From: a bacterium
Lineage (GTDB): Bacteria; Bacillota_I; Bacilli_A; Mycoplasmatales; Mycoplasmoidaceae
Direction: 5' to 3'
Assembly: GCA_017633195.1 (NCBI GenBank)
Contig: JAGBPV010000048.1
Span: forward strand, 1-24,986
DNA length: 24,986 nucleotides
The notes below the pieces were generated by a model. The model searched no databases. It was not told the origin of the DNA and was given only the letters and a program-made list of their open reading frames with translations. Both the position numbers and the translations under genes were made by a program. Below are positions 1 through 8,810 of the stretch, piece after piece. How positions within the stretch are numbered: position 1 is the first letter of the stretch; every line of letters starts with the position of its first letter.

Positions 1-1
1 A

Positions 2-2032
2 TATGCATGAAATCCAAGTCAAAAGCCTTGACAAGAAAAATTAATTACACAAAATTTAAGCAATGGAAAAGCTAATCCACAATACAATCCTTTAATCAAT
101 CCAAATACTGGAAGTATTAATCAGATTTTGTGAGTTAATGGTCCAACACCAAATAATGAATCATATTTTGCAGATCCATTACAATCAAATAATCAACCAT
201 ATAACTTTAAAAATCCTGTTTCACCAAATGATCAAGGATACATAGCTGATGCACAAGTATTTAATAAAGGTGTAAGTGTTGATTGAAATACTAATAATGC
301 AAATGTTCATAGGGAAGGATTAGAAGATGATAATGGTGAGTTAGTTCCTTCAAATAATCCAACAAATAATCCAGCATTCAATGGTTTAGGCAAATGAGAA
401 CAAATTCAGCCAAATAATAGTGATAATGAAAGTTATTTTTCATATAGTGGTTTATGAGAATATGTTACTCAAGCTTTGTATAATGGTAATAATTGATTAC
501 CAAATAATTCAGGAATTTATTCATATTATTTAATTGATGTTATTAATTCTAACAATGAACAACAAATTAGTAAATTTACTAATGTTGTTAAGACATCAAA
601 TGTTATTCCATTTTGAACTAGTATTCATGGAATTCATTTAATGTATTATTTAAAAAATAATGAAAATATGACTACTAGTCAAATTCTAAAATTAACTTAT
701 CCACAAGTACAATATTGATGAAATAATTATTGTAGTTCTACAATTAATGAAACAGCTAATTCAAATGAACTATTTAATTTAGCAAACTGTAGTTTAAAAA
801 ATATTAGTTTAAATAATAACAATATTACTCAAATTCAAAATATTATTGATAAAGATATTGAAAATGCATTAGCTGTATATAATTTACTAAATACAGTTGA
901 CTATACAATTAATATAAGTTCAACTCAATTACAGGATTTAGCTAATTATCAAAGTGATAAAAATGGTACTTATAGTACAACTATTAGTGTTAGTGCAATT
1001 AAAGACAATTTAGCATGTTATGGAACATTAAATATTACAGTTACTGATTCAATCAATAATTTATGTTTAAATAACATTGTCCTTGGACAAGTTGATGTTG
1101 GAGTTATAGGAAATAGCAAAGCTGATATTTTAAAGTTAGAAAATGATATTATTAATCAAATTCAATTAGAAATTAATAATTATTGTTTAGCAAATAATAT
1201 TAAAACAGAGTTTAATTATGGTACTGATTGAACTATTAATTGAAATAATATTGATAATTTAGTATTAATTAACAATAAACAAGTTGCTTTGAACTTCATC
1301 TATATTAATGCAATTAGTAATACAGATTGTTATGGTGAAACTGAAACATTAGTTGTAAATAATATTAATTTTACTAATCCAAATAATTTCTTTGATTTAG
1401 GATATTTATCAATCCCTAATTTAATGATGAATTTAACAAATACTGATCTTAATTTCTTAACAATTGAAATATCTAATTATATTTTTCTTGACATTAACCA
1501 AGCTTTTAATAACTATTTTAGTAAACACAAATTAAATCCAACTATTGAAAATGAATTAAATTATTCATGAACATCCAATAATTATAGTGCTAAGCAATTA
1601 ATCTATCCAAATACTTTTAATAAATATTGAACAATTAATAACTATACTAATTTAGTTAATGAATTAGTTAACAATATTACTAATAAAAGTTTTAATAATG
1701 AAGTTACTTTCTTTATAACTCCAACTACTAATGGTTCAAACAATTTATATGGCGCAATTCCATTTGTTGTTGATAATTCTAGTTTAAATAAATTAGGAGT
1801 TACAAATAGTAATAAATATTATTATCCAAATATTTATAATCCAAAAGATAATTCAGGTGATCAATACAATCCCTATGCAATTAATTCATCTAATAAAAAA
1901 TCAAATGATAATAATAAAACTCATAATTCTTTACCAGAATGAGTTATTCCAGTAATAGCAATATCAATTCTTATTATTGCTTTAATTATTACTGCCATTT
2001 ATCAAAGAATTAAACATCGAAATTATATTTAA
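2..2032 (+). CDS. Large Asn-rich surface protein with C-terminal membrane anchor (5' partial)
   Basis: The frame is open from the window edge to TAA at 2030-2032, giving 676 visible residues with several TGA-encoded Trp. The start lies upstream. The protein is very rich in Asn, Ser, Thr, Ile and Tyr. Near the end a single hydrophobic helix (WVIPVIAISILIIALIITAI) is followed by a short basic tail, RIKHRNYI. The bulk is therefore likely outside the cell and anchored by its C-terminus. Three related segments end in CYG/LYG followed by a beta-like strand (ITVTD, LVVNN, FVVDN), with the motif starting near 1016, 1328 and 1745, which suggests tandem degenerate Ig-like modules. A Ser/Asn/Lys-rich linker precedes the helix. 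I recognise no enzymatic motif. It is probably one of the lineage-specific mollicute surface or adhesion proteins. A small membrane protein gene follows 22 bp later. Confidence 0.8.
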
Positions 2033-2054
2033 ACTATATAATAAATAAATAATT

Positions 2055-2324
2055 ATGGTTTATGATATATTTAGTTTTATTAGTTGTTTTAGTATTTTAG
2101 GAATATTTATTAGTGGTATTTTGTGAATTAAAACTATTAGATATTGTAAGAGAAATAATATTGAATATAAAAAAACTAAAAACAATAAGTTTAATGAAAT
2201 TGAACAAGCCTGAAATAAAAAATATCTCTGATATAAAATTACATTCTTTATATTTTTAATAATTTTTATTATTTGCTTAGTTACAATTGGTAGTTTAATT
2301 GGTCAAGATTCTAAAAAGTATTAG
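2055..2324 (+). CDS. Small two-helix membrane protein
   Basis: ATG at 2055 to TAG at 2322-2324 encodes 89 residues, three of them TGA-coded Trp. The N-terminus (DIFSFISCFSILGIFISGIL) and a later stretch (ITFFIFLIIFIICLVTIGSL) are strong membrane helices. Between them is a charged loop rich in Lys and Asn. The gene lies 22 bp after the large surface protein on the same strand and probably shares its transcript. I recognise no family. The IS30-type element begins 13 bp after the stop, and its hairpin at 2351-2389 would terminate this transcript. No clear Shine-Dalgarno sequence is visible. Confidence 0.6.
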
Positions 2325-2350
2325 TAAAAAATGTTTGAATGCAATTTCAA

Positions 2351-2389
2351 GTGCAACAATTTTACGAAAGGAATTGTTGCACTTTTTTT
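2351..2389 (+). terminator. Rho-independent terminator inside the IS30 left end
   Basis: GTGCAACAATT pairs with AATTGTTGCAC around a 10-nt loop and is followed by TTTTTTT. It faces the + strand, so it ends transcripts coming from the surface-protein genes and shields the transposase from read-through. Confidence 0.8.
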
Positions 2390-2412
2390 GTTTAAAAAGT
2401 GAACTTTAAATA

Positions 2413-3374
2413 GTTATGAAATATTATTAATTAAATCTAAAATCAAGACAATTAATCCAGTATTTATATAATGAAGAAAGACTTTCGATTACTAAAATTT
2501 CAGAAAGATTAAAGATTAATAAATTACAATTTCACGAGAAATAAAGAGAAACAGTCATTTTGGAATTTATGATGCTGAAATTGCAGATAAAAAAGCTCTT
2601 AATCGACATTCACATAAATACTTTTTTAACAACATGAAATATGCTGAATTTACAAATTTATTTCTAGAATTTTTTGAGAAAAATTTCTTTGGTATTAATG
2701 CAACTTATCATTTAATAGACATTAAATTTCCAAAAGTTAAAAAACCTTGTTTAAGACAGATTTTTAATTTGATTAACAGTTGTAATTGAATAATAACTCC
2801 AAAAGATAGATTACGTCCAACATATAGAAAAGGTGGAATTTATAGACTAAGTTTATCAAAAAGAATTCACAATAAATATGTCTTTCCTATATTACTAATG
2901 CCCAAATCTACTAATTTAAGGAATTTTATGGTGATTGAGAAGTTGATTTAATTATTGGAAGCAAATATAAAAATCATGATCATCTTTTAACATTCGTTGA
3001 AAGATGCAGCAGAAAAGTATTTATTGTAAAAGTTAAAAATAAAAATCCATTCAAAATTAACTCAGTTATCAAGAAACTTGTTGAAACAAATAAACTTTAT
3101 GTGAGAAGTATTACATCTGATAATGGTTTTGAATTTGACAAAATTGGGATTTTAGCTAAATGATTAAATTGTAAAGTTTATTATTGCAATCCTTATGCAT
3201 CATATCAAAAATGATCAAACAAAAATATCAACGGATTAGTTAGAAGAATATATAAAAAGGCAGAAATTTTAATGAAATAAGTGATCAAGAAGTCTATGAA
3301 TTACAAGAAAAAATAATAATATGCCACACAAATTACTAGGATGAAAATCAAGCAATGAAAAGTTTAATGAAATA
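2413..3374 (+). pseudogene. IS30-family DDE transposase, frameshifted
   Basis: The reading starts MKYY then TAA, continues through a helix-turn-helix region (LSITKISERLKIN), shifts frame before TISREIKRNSHFGIY, and shifts again near 2925 before YGDWEVDLIIGS. The catalytic core follows: the first Asp in GDWEVDLI, the second in TSDNGFEF, then a segment equal to the family's NENxNGLIR motif. Here that segment reads NKNINGLVRR, so the catalytic Glu is Lys. After about 3260 the frame is broken again by several stops. These are the order and motifs of IS30 transposases of mycoplasmas. The gene is non-functional from both frameshifts and loss of the Glu. Exact ends are approximate. Confidence 0.85.
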
Positions 3375-3438
3375 GGAAATTAGTATTCAATAAATCTTTT
3401 GAAGTGTTGTATAATTTTTTTAAAAAATCCTGTTGCAC

Positions 3439-3465
3439 TTGAAATTGCATTTAGGGGTTTATAAT
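3439..3465 (+). promoter_or_regulatory. Possible hybrid promoter across the IS30 right end
   Basis: TTGAAA at 3439-3444 lies inside the right inverted repeat of the IS30 element. TATAAT at 3460-3465 lies 9 bp beyond the element. The spacer is 15 bp, slightly short. A start near 3472 would give a leader of about 11 nt to the lipoprotein ATG at 3483. The match to the -10 consensus is exact; the pairing with the -35 is inference. Confidence 0.45.
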
Positions 3466-3482
3466 AAGAAAGTTGTTTTTTC

Positions 3483-4421
3483 ATGAAAAGTAAAATCTGC
3501 AAACAAATTATTAAACTACTATTTTTGTTAATACCAATAATCAGTGCAAGTTCTTTAGCATCTTGTAGTTTTTTTATAACTAATACACAATGATCAAAAC
3601 CTACAAATTCAAATATTGGTAGTAACAATAACAATCAAGCAATTAATTATGCTTCTACAAAAGTATTAAAACAACAGTATGAAAATGCTTTAATTAATAT
3701 TCAAAATAATTGAATTAATAATTTTCAAACAAATATTCCAAAATGAAATAACTTTAATCCTGATCTAAAACTTCAACTTCAATATGAATTAGAGCAATGA
3801 AATAATATTAATCAAAGTAATGATGCAAAATATTTAGCAACACTTTATCCATTACTTTGAAGTTTAAATAATGCATTAATTACATTGGATTGATATTTTA
3901 TTAATTATTTAATAGTTGAATTTATAGCAAGCTTAAAACCAAATCAATTTAGTTTCTTACCAATTTTATCAACTTCAACAAGTTATATAAGTTTATTAAG
4001 TAAGTTGAATTGAACAGAAATTTTACTTAATCCAAAATGATTAATTTTTAAACATGATTTTAAAGAATTTTTACAAAATCAAAATATCAGTATTACATTA
4101 TGGAATGATAATTTAAAGTCTTATTGTGGAAGTTGAATTTATAAACCAAATCAAGAATGAATTTTAAACCAAACTTACTGTAATATTCAAGTTGTGAATT
4201 TAGGTTTTATTAGTTTTAATTGACTAATGATGAATGAAGAAGTACCTACATGTTTTAGTGAAGACAATAAAACTAATTTACAAGTAAATAATTGAAATTA
4301 TTTTAATGATCAATCAATAAGTAAAAATGATTTGCAAAAAATTATAAATAATTATGAAAGTGAACAAAATTTATATTATTCAACAATTAAATATTTAGTT
4401 TTTAAAATAAATATTAATTAA
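3483..4421 (+). CDS. Lipoprotein, lineage-specific
   Basis: ATG at 3483 to TAA at 4419-4421 encodes 312 residues. The N-terminus has two Lys, a hydrophobic core (LLFLLIPIISASSLASC) and a lipobox LASC with Cys28, so it should be cleaved by signal peptidase II and anchored by lipid on the outer face of the membrane. The mature part is Asn/Gln/Trp-rich, mostly helical in its first half, with many TGA-coded Trp. No family motif is recognised. The start lies 31 bp beyond the IS30 right repeat, and an AAGAAAG stretch is the only possible ribosome binding site. The promoter may be partly supplied by the IS end. Downstream sequence decays into an IS3-type element. Confidence 0.8.
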
Positions 4422-4506
4422 AAGTTAAATTATAAAAATCAGTCACTATATTTTATTTATCTGATTGAAATATAACAAAAAAGATCTAAAAAAGAATTTA
4501 TAGACA

Positions 4507-5808
4507 TAGACATTCAATTTGACAAAATAACTTTAAACAAGAAAGGATTATGATGCATTTATGTCAAAAAACAATTAAAACCAAATGAGTGAATTAAACT
4601 ATGGAACCTATATGAATCAAATAACTGTAAAAATCTATGAATTGAATATGCAAAATACAAGACAGTTACTAATCAACAAAACGATGATTTAAACAAAAAA
4701 TACAAAAAGTTTTTATACCATAATAAAGATATGAATTTATTAATTTCAATTTCTTGTGGAACAGCAAAAAAAATAGTAAAGTTGGTAAAGTTAAAAATAC
4801 ACAAGATAAGCACGAGATTTGAAAAGAGTTTCTTCAAGAAATTAGATATGATGAACTTTGTAATTTAATCAATGAATTAGTAGATAATAGGGATGAAAAA
4901 TTAATTCAAAGACTAAAGGAAATTACTAAAAAGTCCAAATTGTCTTCTAGAAAAATGAGTAGTATTTTAAATGTTTCAAAATCTACAATTTGTAACATTT
5001 CAAATTATCAATTTCCCAATATCATTCAACCTAAAAAAGCAATGGATTATATGAGAAAATAATTGATATTTTTAATTGATTAAAAGGTAGGCGTGTTTGA
5101 AAAGGTGTACTGAATATATTAATAAAGAAGGAAGAACTAAGATTTCAGATAGACAAGTTGGTAGAATTAAGCATAAACTTTGACTATTTTGTAATATTAG
5201 AATAGCAAAAAAAGATTAAAGAACTTAAAAATACAAAATTTGAAATTAATAACTTAGTATTAAAAGATTGCGATAATAAAAATCATGAGCATGAGATAAT
5301 TTCAACAGATGTAACTTATCTGCCGAGCACTTGAGACGCTAAACAAAGTCATCTTTATCTTTCAGTAACAATCGGTCACAAACCTAAAGAAATATTAGGT
5401 GCAAATTATCTATGAATAATGATACAAACTTGGTCATAGATTCATTTACATTGATTAAGAATAAAGCAATAAATGCAATAGTAAATTCTGATCATGGAAG
5501 ATGTTATTCATCTTTTGAATTTATTGAAATGTTAAAGGAATTTAATCTAAGACATCAATGTCTAGAGTTGGAAATTCTATTGATAATAAAGAATTTGAAT
5601 TCTGATTTAGTATTTTAAAAATTGAACTTATATATAAATTAAACATTTAGCAAATGACATTCAATGAATTTGAAAATGAAATTGATGATTTCATTCATTA
5701 TTACAATAATGTAAGAATTCAGGAAAAGTTAATGACACCTACACAATATAGAAATCATTTATAATAATAAAAACGTGAAATTTGAATTTTGTCCAAATCT
5801 CATGTCCT
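4507..5808 (+). mobile_element. Degenerate IS3-family (IS150/IS1138-like) insertion sequence
   Basis: The left end (4507-4528, TAGACATTCAATTTGACAAA) is an imperfect inverted copy of the right end (about 5786-5808, ATTTTGTCCAAATCTCATGTCC). The similarity continues a few bases outward on both sides (ATAGACA against TGTCTAT). The ends match the terminus TGGACATGAAATTTAGACAA of the copy at 24836. Between them lie the remains of orfA and orfB on the + strand. Length is about 1.3 kb. The element is inactive. Confidence 0.75.
4552..5764 (+). pseudogene. IS3-family transposase remnants (orfA and integrase orfB)
   Basis: The first part reads KKQLKPNEWIKLWNLYE and further charged helical sequence in the style of an IS3 orfA helix-turn-helix protein. 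The frame shifts near 4780, continues as VDNRDEKLIQRLKEITKK, then breaks again near 5060-5220. The integrase core is clear from about 5296: ISTDVTYLP with the first catalytic Asp, then after a frameshift VNSDHGRCYSSFEF with the second, then (new frame) SRVGNSIDNKEFEFWFSIL with the family's GNSxDN and Glu region, then IHYYNNVRIQEKLMTPTQY at the C-terminus. At least four frame breaks and an in-frame TAG show that it is dead. Boundaries are approximate. Confidence 0.8.
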
Positions 5809-5869
5809 TGTCTATCAAATTTTTTTAAATTAACAAGATATTTCTCAAAAAAATTAAGAATTAGAGATT

Positions 5870-6475
5870 TTATGATTCATTATTCATATTAATATAATCA
5901 TATAATCTATCAAAAAATATGCTTTGTCCAATAAGAACTCAAAAAGGCGCAAATGCTGGATATGTGTTTGGATAATCTATAATAAATTGGCTTCTATTTT
6001 CATAATAAAATGACATGATGAAAATTACTGGGTATTTTTTTAAATCTGCAATCAATTTCTTTTCTTGTACAAGTGTATTAAAATAATTAACAATTAATTT
6101 GCATTGCTTGTCTGTATAAGAATTAACATAAACAATATCAATATAGAATATTATTCATCCTATAAGTCAAAGAATTCCCGATGTTATTCCAAAACCATAA
6201 TTAATTTCTTTTGCATTTAAGATATTGATATTAACAAGTGTACAAACATGAAAGATAAAAAAAGCAACAATAGGAATTGTTAAAATTCCAAATATAACTA
6301 ATAATAAATAGAAATTGTTTTTCATATTTATTGCACTTTGCATTAAATTACCTTTACCAGGAATATCTATTATATTCTTATCTAATACATAATTTTCTAT
6401 ATTAAAACTAATATCTTTATAATAAAAAGATCTTATTATCTTTGGAATTTTAAATTTCTTTTTGTAATTAATCAT
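5870..6475 (-). CDS. Membrane protein, partner gene of cassette 1
   Basis: The 201-residue frame starts at ATG 6475 and ends at TAA 5870-5872. It opens with a basic cytosolic segment (NYKKKFKIPKIIRSFYYK), followed by two strong membrane segments (NFYLLLVIFGILTIPIVAFF and, after a short loop, GFGITSGILWLIGWIIFYI). A polar C-terminal domain of about 85 residues has Tyr- and Phe-rich stretches. Its ATG overlaps the last 8 nt of the upstream secreted-protein gene (stop at 6468-6470), so translation is probably coupled. No clear Shine-Dalgarno is seen, which fits coupling. I do not recognise the family. The position behind a secreted hydrophobic protein suggests a dedicated partner such as an immunity, anchoring or export factor, but that is inference. 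The same gene order occurs at 23072-24652. Confidence 0.7.
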
Positions 6476-7534
6476 TTATAGTATTATAAATACTTAATAT
6501 AAATACTCCAATTCCTACATATGCACAGCCTACGGCAAATGCTCAACTGCAAAAAGTAACAGTTGTTGCCATTGCTGTATTTAATTTTAAGAGTGTTCCA
6601 ATAAAAGTACCTAATGGATATATGCAAGAAAATGCTGTAACTGCTGTTTCTCATCCATATGGAAGTTGGTTTGCATCTGCTTCAATTGCCATTGCTGCAA
6701 TACCACATCCTGCAGAAAATGCACCAGCAGCAACTGAAATTGCAGTTGAAGCTATTGCTCACGCAGTTGAAGTACCAAAAGTGCATCATGCAATACTATA
6801 TTCAACTGCAGCAAAAATAGCTGCAGCAGCAGAAATTCCAGCAAGCACAGCTGTAGCAATATTCAAACCATTTATTAATTTACCAATAGTTGTTTGAGTA
6901 TTACTTTCAAAATTAAATTGTGCATGCATCAACATAAATGAAACATTATCTTTGTTATTTAATGCACGTTTAGCAGCTTCAGTTTGGTATTTCAATAATA
7001 CTGCATTAACTTTTTTAATATTAGAAGAAGTAGTGAATCCAGTTAAAATTGTTGAAAAATTTTTATATGTTATTTTTTCTTTAGAAGTAATATCATGCAT
7101 TTCCAACATTTGATTTTTAATTTGATTTTGTTGACTTGTTGTCAATTTATTTAATTGTGCTAATAATTCACTCATTATTTGATTAGACTTTTTATCAGAA
7201 TTATTAAGTGCTAACATGACTTCATTGATGTAAGAAAAATGATTATTTACTTTGCTATTTTGATCTTTATTGTAGTTTAATATTTCATTAAAATCATTAG
7301 TAATAAGATGTTCAGATGGTGTGTTATTAGATCACTTAGTAGAAATTTCATTAATATTAAATGAATTATTTCTACTTATATTATCTTTGCTAATAATATT
7401 TGTTTTATTATCACTATCAATAGTTGATAAATTACTATTATTATTTTTAGTAATTTCAATTGGTGTTATAACTGCAGCAGATATTACGGATGTTGCAATA
7501 AATCCACTTATTCATATTTTGTAAATTTTTTCAT
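6468..7534 (-). CDS. Secreted protein with hydrophobic Ala/Gly-rich C-terminus (cassette 1), one apparent frameshift
   Basis: From ATG 7534 the frame reads MKKFTK and then stops. With one extra A in the AAAA run at 7517-7520 it continues as IWISGFIATSVISAAVITPIEITKN, a signal peptide almost identical to that of the gene at 24652. About 355 residues result. After the signal comes an Asn/Ser-rich linker, then a helical, Gln-rich section (SELLAQLNKLTTSQQNQIKN). From about residue 215 there are several hydrophobic segments rich in Ala, Gly, Ile and Thr (IATAVLAGISAAAAIFAAV; AIASTAISVAAGAFSAGCGI), ending in SIYNTIND. The layout of helical bundle plus hydrophobic helices resembles membrane-inserting secreted proteins, but no named family is recognised. 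The last 8 nt overlap the membrane-protein gene downstream. The frameshift may be real phase-off, decay or an assembly error. Confidence 0.65.
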
Positions 7535-7585
7535 GATAGATATTCTTCTTTAAATAAATTCACTTTTATCATATACTTGTAAACA
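7535..7585 (-). promoter_or_regulatory. Upstream region of cassette 1
   Basis: On the - strand TATATGATAAAAG lies about 30 nt before the ATG and AAAGAAGAAT precedes it as a weak ribosome binding site. The same arrangement (TTATGATAGAAT, then AAAGGAAAAT) precedes the paralogous gene at 24652, which supports a shared promoter element. The -35 is not convincing. Confidence 0.35.
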
Positions 7586-7590
7586 CCAAC

Positions 7591-7637
7591 GAACTAAAAA
7601 TTGTATGTTTATTTATAAAAAATAAAATTTTTAGTTC
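7591..7637 (-). terminator. Hairpin after truB, possible terminator
   Basis: GAACTAAAAATT (7591-7602) is a perfect 12-bp inverted match of AATTTTTAGTTC (7626-7637) around a 23-nt spacer. It starts 45 bp after the truB stop and before the cassette 1 promoter. It lacks a downstream T run, so a terminator role is likely but unproven. Confidence 0.4.
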
Positions 7638-7681
7638 ACGTAATATGACATAGAATTTTAGTTTTACACACATTCCATGTT

Positions 7682-8350
7682 CTATTCTAATTTCTTTATT
7701 TTTATACTGTTTTTTAAATAGAAGTTTCCAATTCTAGTCCTATTTAATTTAATTAAAATAGCATGTAAATTTAAATATTTTGCAAAATCATTTACGAAAC
7801 TTCTTACATAAAAACCACTAGAAGTATCAATAATTAAACTTAATTCTTGTTTTAAATCATCAAATGAAATTAATTCAATATTATAAAGTTGTACTAATTT
7901 TGGTTCTAATGAAAAAGTAATATTTTTTCTTGCTAATTCATATGCTTTTTTACCATAAATTTTTTTAGCTGAAAAATTTGGTGGAGTTTGATAATATTCT
8001 TTTAAATCTAAAAAATATTTAATTGCTTTATTGATTTCATTTAAAGTAATTTTAGGCTCATAATGAACAAATACTTCATTTGTATCTAAATCATAACTCA
8101 AACTTGAATAATGAAATTTTAAGGTTAATTCATAAGTTTTATCTTGATGTAATAATTGATTTAATGCTTTTGTTTTATTATTTGTTGCTAAGATTAATAA
8201 TCCTGTTGCTTTTAAATCTAAAGTTCCAGCATGACCAACTTTTTTATAATTATATAAATGCTTAATGTATTGCACAACATCATTACTAGTTCAATCAATA
8301 GGTTTATCTATTAAAATAAATTTTGATTCTAAATTGTATTCTTTATTCAT
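7682..8350 (-). CDS. truB: tRNA pseudouridine(55) synthase TruB, short form
   Basis: TruB converts U55 of tRNA to pseudouridine in the T-psi-C loop. The frame runs from ATG 8350 to TAG 7682-7684, 222 residues. It opens FILIDKPIDWTSND, the family's start (KPxGxTS), and carries GHAGTLDLKATGLL with catalytic Asp45 in GTLD. Later motifs include TPPNFSAKKIYGKKAYELAR and the DTSSGFYVRSF segment of the active site. The usual length is about 290-310 residues. This copy ends soon after LNRTRIGNFYL, so it lacks the C-terminal RNA-binding extension, as seen in other reduced mollicutes. The start codon overlaps the trmK stop (ATGAATAA), so the two are probably translated together. In many bacteria truB sits near ribF or infB; here it follows rpoD-trmK. 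Confidence 0.92.
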
Positions 8351-8810
8351 TTTTAGTTACTTTATAAATAAAATATTGATATTTATGATCATTAACTTGC
8401 TTAATTTCTTTGATATAAAAATTATTGTTAATAATTCATTCATCAATTAATTCTTGATTATTTTCTATTTGAAAAATATAATTATGAATTAATCCATAAT
8501 CATTTTTTAAAATATTAAAAGCATTAATTCCACCAATTCCACTAATTATGCAACAATCAATTTCAATATTTGCTTTTTTTAAATAATTTAATCCATCATC
8601 AAGAATAAATAAAGCATCATGATTTAATAAAGCATGATTTTTAATCGCATTATTTAATGGTCCTTGTTTATTATCAATATTAATAAATTTTTTATGATCT
8701 TTGATTTTATAGTTATATTGAGACAAAAAAGCATGATCACAACCAATATCAGCAATTTTAATTCATTGTGGTTCAATCATACTATAAATTGTTTTTAATT
8801 TAATATTCAT
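8343..8810 (-). CDS. trmK: tRNA (adenine(22)-N1)-methyltransferase TrmK, short form
   Basis: TrmK uses S-adenosylmethionine to methylate A22 of tRNA. The frame runs from ATG 8810 to TAA 8343-8345, 155 residues. The SAM-binding motif I appears as IADIGCDHAFL at residues 19-29, the distinctive form of this family. Later, FINIDNKQGPLNNAIKNH corresponds to motif II, and CCIISGIGGINAFNIL is the family's SGMGG segment. Typical members such as Bacillus YqfN have about 230 residues, so the C-terminal helical domain is missing here. Its ATG shares one base with the rpoD stop (TAATG), and its end overlaps truB. In Firmicutes trmK also follows rpoD, which supports the call. Confidence 0.85.

Larger units (their letters stand above)
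2338..3451 (+). mobile_element. Degenerate IS30-family insertion sequence with intact inverted repeats
   Basis: The element is bounded by perfect 21-bp inverted repeats at 2338-2358 and 3431-3451 (AATGCAATTTCAAGTGCAACA and its complement), giving 1114 bp. Inside is one broken transposase gene reading on the + strand. I see no convincing target duplication at the flanks. The left repeat overlaps a strong hairpin (2351-2382) followed by seven T. The transposase has frameshifts and a damaged catalytic residue, so the copy cannot move by itself, although the ends look intact. A second, truncated copy of its 5' part lies near 24716. Confidence 0.85.

Noticed and set aside
6622..6897. + strand frame with Ala/Val-rich translation
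   Set aside because: It is the mirror of the Ala-rich codons of the cassette 1 gene on the - strand and has no ribosome binding site or neighbours in its direction.
7591..7637. Invertible promoter element as in mycoplasma surface-protein phase switches
   Set aside because: The 23-bp spacer is much too short for site-specific inversion; a hairpin explains it.
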